From the NCBI GenBank assembly GCA_044225795.1, contig JBGAIF010000010.1, forward strand, positions 1 through 64,000: a DNA stretch of 64,000 nt. Reading direction: 5' to 3'. The notes beneath the pieces were generated by a model. It did not search any database, was not told the origin of the DNA, and was given only the letters and a program-made list of their open reading frames with translations. A program made the translations under genes and the position numbers. The stretch comes from Nemorincola sp044225795 (GTDB lineage: Bacteria > Bacteroidota > Bacteroidia > Chitinophagales > Chitinophagaceae). The stretch's first letter is position 1; the number at the start of each line of letters is the position of its first letter. Of the stretch, positions 63,021-64,000 are shown piece after piece.

Positions 63021-64000
63021 ATGAAATGTATGATCTATAACCTGGTGTTGTTTTCTGTGATGGCGATAGCTATGAAGGGAGCCGCTCAGGATGTGAAGTA
63101 TGTTAACATCAAGGATCAGAAGACTGGCTATGTACCCGGGGAATTCTATATCACTGATGTGGCTGATGACAGGACCGAGGTGGATTATATAGGCGAGGTG
63201 TTGAAGGGGAATAAGAAAACAATGATCGCTTTACAGGGTGGTACTTCCGGCGCAATAAAGAGTTTTATAGTGAACAATGTAACCATGGTCCGCTCCGGCC
63301 AGCCTGTATCGCTGCATATATCCAAACTTAACGTTACGGCAAGGAAGCAACTGGTGATGTCGAAGATAGAAGCATCACTGATGTTCACGATATATGTGTC
63401 CGGGAGAAAGGTTGTAGAATATACCAGTAGCGGAGAGGCGACGACCGATATGGATATCAGCAATTACATAGAGTCGTTCATCAGGCAGGCCGTAGAGAAT
63501 GATATCAAAAAATTTGACGAGTGGTGGAAAGAGAACAAGAGCAAGGTGGTGGTGGCATCGAGTGTGAGAACCAATGTAACTGTCGGGCGTACAACTGATA
63601 AGAAGGACCTCATTGTTTATAGCACAGGCCGTCCTGTACAGATACCGGATTTCAAAGGTAGGGTAGAGGGCAAAGAAGCTGAGCTGGCAGTGACAGTTAG
63701 TGGTATAGGTGTGGGGTATTCCGGACAAGTAGATAACGGCCAGGTGGTAATAGATGTGGTCATTACGCCGTATTTCAACACTGCGCTATCCTGGTTCAAG
63801 CCACAAGGGAGAAACTCTCGTGTACTGGCTCATGAGCAGGCTCATTTTGATATCACCGCGATCAAGGCTTGTGAGCTAATAGCCATGATCCGTAAGGCAA
63901 AGTTCACGGAGGATAATTATGAGCAGGTGTTGCAGGAGTTGCAACAAAGGAATTCTGACGAATCGAACGCGCTGCAGAACCGGTACGACGAAGAGACAGC
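63021..64000 (+). CDS. Secreted DUF922-like protein with HExxH motif, 3' incomplete
   Basis: The frame is open from the ATG at 63021 to the window end (326 codons) without a stop. The N-terminus is a signal peptide ('LVLFSVMAIAMKGAAQ'). Residues from about 185 on ('LIVYSTGRPVQIPDFKGRVE') lead to 'SRVLAHEQAHFDITAI', a zinc-binding HExxH followed by a conserved Asp, as in DUF922 metallopeptidase-like proteins. It is therefore probably a periplasmic or surface protease, but the rest of the protein lies outside the window. Confidence 0.7.
   Translation, partial: MKCMIYNLVLFSVMAIAMKGAAQDVKYVNIKDQKTGYVPGEFYITDVADDRTEVDYIGEVLKGNKKTMIALQGGTSGAIKSFIVNNVTMVRSGQPVSLHISKLNVTARKQLVMSKIEASLMFTIYVSGRKVVEYTSSGEATTDMDISNYIESFIRQAVENDIKKFDEWWKENKSKVVVASSVRTNVTVGRTTDKKDLIVYSTGRPVQIPDFKGRVEGKEAELAVTVSGIGVGYSGQVDNGQVVIDVVITPYFNTALSWFKPQGRNSRVLAHEQAHFDITAIKACELIAMIRKAKFTEDNYEQVLQELQQRNSDESNALQNRYDEET

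Overview
The window is bacterial chromosome from a member of the Bacteroidota, most likely a Chitinophagaceae-type organism. The evidence is type IX secretion (T9SS) substrates with gliding-motility-type C-termini, a PorP/SprF-like protein, -7 promoter elements of the TAnnTTTG form and weak Shine-Dalgarno sequences. No rRNA is present. There is one tRNA gene, tRNA-Lys(CTT). The left edge cuts peptidase T and the right edge cuts a secreted HExxH protein.

Layout. 1-12.5 kb is ordinary chromosome (pepT end, DUF1573, UbiA, TPR protein, a ParE-type toxin-antitoxin pair, purM, two paralogous outer-membrane proteins, mtaB, a glycosyltransferase and a flippase). It is interrupted between 1.8 and 5.4 kb by seven arrays holding 45 copies of the palindrome TGTACA at 8-10 bp pitch, mixed with REP-like 'GTCATTGCGA' fragments. 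12.78-26.92 kb is a genomic island inserted at the 3' end of tRNA-Lys. It has a 20-bp direct repeat at each end, a tyrosine recombinase next to attL, an excisionase-like HTH protein next to attR, and matching paired arm-site repeats at both ends. Its cargo is a T9SS surface cassette (1.3-kresidue NHL/Ig/SprB adhesin, PorP/SprF-like protein, TPR-PD40-OmpA protein), then GT9-like, sulfotransferase and GT25-like genes, a 5'-truncated relaxase and a 5'-truncated protein with a HEPN-like tail. 27-42 kb is chromosome again: TPR-adenylate cyclase, an SDR/acyl-CoA ligase operon, FKBP isomerase, NamZ-like enzyme, a tryptophan 2,3-dioxygenase gene with two frameshifts, an OmpA lipoprotein, a TMTC-like membrane protein, parAB and a YkgJ-type protein. 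42.1-43.5 kb is a RAYT transposase between inverted REP palindromes and 131-bp direct repeats, followed by a second duplicated repeat just upstream of ffh. 44.9-61 kb has a YeiH-type exporter, a zeta-toxin-like pair, two more T9SS surface proteins (635 and 2326 aa), a PD40-amidohydrolase and an arylsulfotransferase. The window ends with a thiolase.

How the genes work together. The main theme is surface biology. The island adhesin and both chromosomal T9SS proteins share NHL and/or Big2-like 'GGTWSSSNxSVATV' modules. The island adds its own outer-membrane partner proteins and possible glycan-modifying enzymes, which suggests a horizontally acquired surface-display unit plugging into the host T9SS. 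Genes bordering the cassette are missing their 5' ends, so it looks like an insertion or replacement inside an older mobilizable element. All functional calls come from reading the sequence; no database search was possible.
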